From Manihot esculenta (Eukaryota > Streptophyta > Magnoliopsida > Malpighiales > Euphorbiaceae), in contig NC_035168.2 of NCBI RefSeq assembly GCF_001659605.2, positions 5,698,058-5,762,057 of the forward strand: 64,000 bases of DNA. Direction: 5' to 3'. Shown in pieces: positions 60,601 through 64,000 of the stretch (position 1 is the stretch's first letter; each line of letters begins with the position of its first letter). The notes beneath the pieces were generated by a model. It searched no databases. It had not been told where the DNA came from and saw only the letters and a list, made by a program, of their open reading frames with translations. The translations under genes and the position numbers were made by a program.

Positions 60601-62529
60601 AATATTCAAATATTTAATTATTAAATAAATAAACAAATAAAAATATATTAATTATAAAAATATATTAATTAAATAATAATTATAAAAAACATTACTTAAA
60701 CATTAATTATAAACATATAATATTCTATATAATATATTATAAATAAATTAATTTATTTATATTATTCTATATAATATATTATAAATAAATTAATTTATTA
60801 TAAATATTATTTATAATTGTGAATATATTAATTTAAATTAAATTTTAATAATTATAAAAATATAAAATAAATTAAAAATATAATAAATTATGAGAATGAA
60901 AAAAAAATTAAACTTAATTAAAAATATATATAAATTTTAAATTATATTATAAATTAAAAAAAAAAAGAAAAAGATATAAATTTTAAATTATATTATAAAT
61001 TAATAAAAAAAGAATAAAATGGCGCTACTACAGTGCATAACACTGTAAACGCAGCACCAAAATTCCGTGAATTTTGGCGTTGCATTAGAGGGTCATCTCC
61101 AATGCCAAAATGGAATTTACCGTAGCGTTGGAAATGGCCTTAATAGTAGTTAAGTATTAATATTTAGTTCATGTGATATGAGAAAACTAATAGTCTATTT
61201 TTCGGTTATATAAAAATATTTATTATTTTATTTTTTATATAAATCCATACAATTTATTATTTATATTTTTTGAATTATTGTTTTTACAATTAATTCAGGC
61301 CCGTTCGAATTCTAGATTTTTCACTTTTCAAAAATGGTTTTAGTAACAATAAATGAATCCCTTGATTATTTTTGGATTGTTAAATATTATTTGAATAATA
61401 CTATATTGCAAGGAAAATTAGTTTGTGCTAAATTTCATTTTCCTCTTTTTTTTTTTTTTATGGCTAGGTTTCAATGTTCAAGAAGAACTATGAACATCTT
61501 CCAACAGATGTTTACTTTAGAAATTATAAAGAAGCAACTCGTGGTAATCCAAATTACTTTCTAACATATGGAAATGGGAAGTCTGCTGCCCGAATTCATG
61601 ATCATCTTCGCCCTAATGGTGCTCATAGATGGCATAACTATGTCAAGTATCCTAAGTATAGTCCTTTAATTTAAAATCCTAATTATTTTTTAGAGAATTA
61701 CCATAAGGTCCTTAAATTTTTAAAAATTTAATATATTATTCTTATTTCAAAATTGAAAATGTCTTTGTAAAATTAAACTCTTTAAAATTTCTGTTTATCA
61801 AAAAATCATGTCAACTTATTTTAACCTTCATCAGAGAGATAAATATTTAAAATTAAGTCAACTAACAGATTTTTAACGAAAAGACTTAAATTTTGTAATG
61901 GCAGAATATATAATTTAATGCTTGAACTTTATTTAAAAAATTAGTTGAAACCCAAATTTTTTTATTGTTAATTTCTAATCATGAATTTTATAAAAATATA
62001 ATTATTTAACCTCTATATAACTGACACATCCTGAATTTTTAGCAATTAAATAATTATATTTTATAAAGTTTAAAAGTTAAAAGAGTTACTTTTTATAAAA
62101 TTTATGTGTTAAATAATTATACTTTTATAAAGTTTAAGTATAAAAAATCAAAATGCTAACTGATTTTTTGTGTAAAAGTTAGGGATTAAATTATGTATTT
62201 GACTTTTTATAAAATAAAAATATTTTAATTAAGTTATTTTGAAATAGGGATGAAATACTTAATTTATTAAAAATTTAGGGACTTGATAGTAGTTGACCCA
62301 CTATTCTCATATGGAGCTCTCTTTTGTTTATGTTATCATTTTGGATAAATATGTTATATTTATATATTTGTGAAAAATATTTGTTAGTGAGATGAAATTG
62401 GGTGAGGCAGCCATTTTGCATTACACATACCCAAAATTTTCGGATTTGACTTCAAGACGTGATCGGTGTCGTTGCAAGCCTACAAAGGACGATGTTAAAA
62501 GATGTTTTATGTTGGAATTTGACAGAATT
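57629..62529 (+). CDS. KOB1: KOBITO1-like glycosyltransferase-like protein, 3' end beyond window
   Basis: Plant protein of the KOBITO1/ELD1/ABI8 type (glycosyltransferase-92/DUF23-like), linked in Arabidopsis to cellulose deposition, cell elongation and abscisic-acid responses. Eight exons in the window: 57629-57937, 58246-58395, 58491-58543, 59750-59858, 59939-60073, 60161-60205, 61468-61655, 62388-62529 (377 codons, phases consistent). The start is the Met of MARSRPSS; an upstream in-frame Met at 57,488 would put the (TA)n tract in the protein and is less likely. A single membrane anchor lies at about residues 17-40, type II. DTD at 218-220 ([10 protein letters not shown]) is the likely metal/nucleotide-sugar motif. 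[20 protein letters not shown] and HRWHNY are strongly family-like. The last visible donor at 62,530 is intact, and no further exon is seen before 64,000. Confidence 0.88.
60206..61270. mobile_element. family-B MITE split by a Harbinger MITE, KOBITO1-like intron 6
   Basis: The halves 60,206-60,355 and 61,140-61,270 together carry the family-B motifs (ATTATTTAATTTATGTAG, AAATATATTAAAATAT, TTAAGTATTAATATTTAG) seen in the 54.5-kb copy. The break coincides exactly with the ends of the 60,356-61,139 element. Confidence 0.55.
60356..61139. mobile_element. Harbinger/Tourist-like MITE
   Basis: 784 bp, begins GGCCATCTAAAATCC and ends inversely (GGAAATGGCC), flanked by TTA on both sides (60,353-60,355 and 61,140-61,142), the hallmark duplication of PIF/Harbinger elements. 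Subterminal GC-richer dyads (CGCTAAAATAGCGC; GTGCATAACAC) flank a very AT-rich centre. No transposase. Confidence 0.65.
61692..62300. mobile_element. TIR element related to 47,366-47,960, KOBITO1-like intron 7
   Basis: The left end GAGAATTACCATAAGGTCCT and the inverse of the right end (ACTACTATCAAGTCCCTAAA) pair, and match the ends of the kinase-carrying element. Interior AT-rich, no captured gene recognised. Confidence 0.5.
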
Positions 62530-64000
62530 GTAAGTTCTCTTGCATACCTTTTACTTTGTTTTCTGTTGATTGTCCTCTGTGTTTCTTGTTGGGAACAATT
62601 TCAGTTAAGTTTCTATTAATACAAGTGAATGTTAACCATGAAAATTACATTAGGAAATCAAAACACCAACAAAAATACACATAAAAAATTATATTTGAGA
62701 AAATGTCATCAATACCTATTGAAGACATAGTTTTCATAGGTGATATTAATTTGGAAAGTAAGAAATAGAAATAAAAATGTGAATAAAAAATATTAACTAC
62801 GAAAATGACATAATTTTTGTGGACAATATTATTTTAAAAAATAAAAATACAAACAAAAATATAAATAAAAAATATTACCTACGAAAAAATATTGCCTGTA
62901 TTTACTGACAATATAAGGTTCGTAGGTAATATTATTTTAGATAATACTAAAAATATAAATAAAAGATGCTATCTATGGAAATATCATTAATAATTGCAAA
63001 CAACATAATTTCTTACCTAATATTAATTTTAAAAAACATACAAACAAAAATGTAAATAAACAATATTACTTTGAAAATGTCTTCCACACTTACCAATGAT
63101 ATAATTTTCTTAAATATTATCAAGAGTTATTATATTAGTAAATTTACAATTGAGATTTAAATGATTTTTTATTATTTTTATAATTAATATATTATTAATT
63201 AATAAATTAATTTTAATAATTAGTATGAAGCTAGAAAATAATTTAAATGGTTAACTATTAATTAATAAAAAAATATATGGATTGAATTGAATTTAATTAT
63301 AAAAGTAATAAATTATGTGTTGTGATGGATGAAAATAGTTTGAATCTAAATTTAATTCAAATCGATCATTAAATATTTGAGATATTATTAATTTATTATA
63401 TAAATATAAAAAATATAAATAAACAAATTTACCAATAAAAAATATTATTAGTAATTATTAACGAATAACTGTCATAGATAATATTAGTTTAGAAAATCGA
63501 AACACAATAAAAAATAATAATAATAATAATAAGAATGCAAAAATTACCTATAAAAGACCGTCATCGATATAAATCTTAAAAATTGTCCACATCATTTTTA
63601 AGTGAAATTAGGAGCAACCAATTTTATTTCATGTGAAAGTGAGCCCATCTCCAAATTATATTAAATTATTTCCGAGTTAAAATCAATATGCGGGGTCTAA
63701 AAAGAACCCATTAGTTATTATTTTTTTGAATTCATTTAAATTAAAAAAATAATTAAATAAAATTTTAAATAAAAAAATTAAATATAGTTAATAATAAAAT
63801 TAATAAAAATAACTTATCAACCAAAACTTTTGTTCGTAATTTTTACTTACAACTAATTACCTGTGGATCAAATTTTCGTCCATAAATTATCCATAATCTC
63901 CATTATTTAAGAAATCTTTTACATGTAATTTTTCATGTAATATGTTTTTTTTTTATATAGAAAGAGACATCTAAAATAAAGTTTAACTAAAATTAGAATT
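62530..64000 (+). other. AT-rich intron of the KOBITO1-like gene, to window edge
   Basis: Follows an intact GTAAGT donor. Contains loosely repeated AAAAATATAAATAAAAAATATTACCTACGAAAA-like units at 62,660-63,100 and a short ATA-repeat at 63,514. No exon or other gene seen. Confidence 0.5.

Noticed and set aside
1..64000. CRISPR arrays, rRNA genes, integrated viral genomes, bacterial operons
   Set aside because: No regularly spaced repeats, no ribosomal sequence, no viral replication or coat genes, and no compact intron-free gene strings were found. The only reverse-transcribing elements are plant LTR and LINE retrotransposons.

Overview
This is a 64 kb stretch of plant nuclear DNA. Every gene is broken up by GT-AG introns, the intergenic DNA is extremely AT-rich, and plant transposons are dense (Ty1/copia, gypsy-like LTRs, TRIM, LINE, hAT, Mutator and Harbinger MITEs). 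The gene families (CH-domain kinesin-14, type-I pectin methylesterase with a PMEI pro-region, plant folylpolyglutamate synthase, KOBITO1-like protein) point to a eudicot. Repeat style and protein wording suggest Malpighiales, perhaps Euphorbiaceae, but that is inference. No bacterial, organellar, CRISPR or rRNA features were seen, and no tRNA gene was recognised.

Layout. (1) 2,466-11,459, minus: a 19-exon kinesin-14 gene (KCH type, predicted 1,033 aa) with one minor-spliceosome (U12-type) intron inside the motor domain. (2) 12.6-18.1 kb: repeat block with a purine-rich low-complexity tract, an old internally deleted copia element whose gag is interrupted by a solo LTR, and a foldback MITE. 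(3) 18.1-24.2 kb: a pectin methylesterase locus with a broken plus-strand copy and an apparently functional minus-strand gene (521 aa). Two TRIM elements of one family lie around them, and a paralogous empty site exists for one of the insertions. (4) 24.2-31.8 kb: AT-rich, gene-free, with LTR, LINE and MITE relics. (5) 32,051-37,109, plus: a SETD9-like SET-domain protein (4 exons, 401 aa). (6) 37.9-38.9 kb: LINE relic, then AT-rich repeats. (7) 41,990-55,599, plus: an 18-exon folylpolyglutamate synthase gene (669 aa, likely organelle-targeted). Its introns hold a near-intact non-autonomous LTR retrotransposon, an LTR-element relic, a TIR element carrying a receptor-kinase fragment and a tandem duplication. 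(8) 57,629 to beyond the right edge, plus: the first eight exons of a KOBITO1-like glycosyltransferase-like gene, with nested MITEs in an intron.

The genes are ordinary plant genes with unrelated jobs: microtubule transport, wall pectin demethylation, protein methylation, folate polyglutamylation and wall/growth control. I see no new multi-gene system. The most informative signals are the U12-type intron with unusual termini, the well-bounded TRIM family, and a TIR element that picked up a kinase fragment. Exon boundaries were inferred by eye from splice consensus, reading frame and family conservation. All multi-exon models close in frame, but none has been checked against transcripts.
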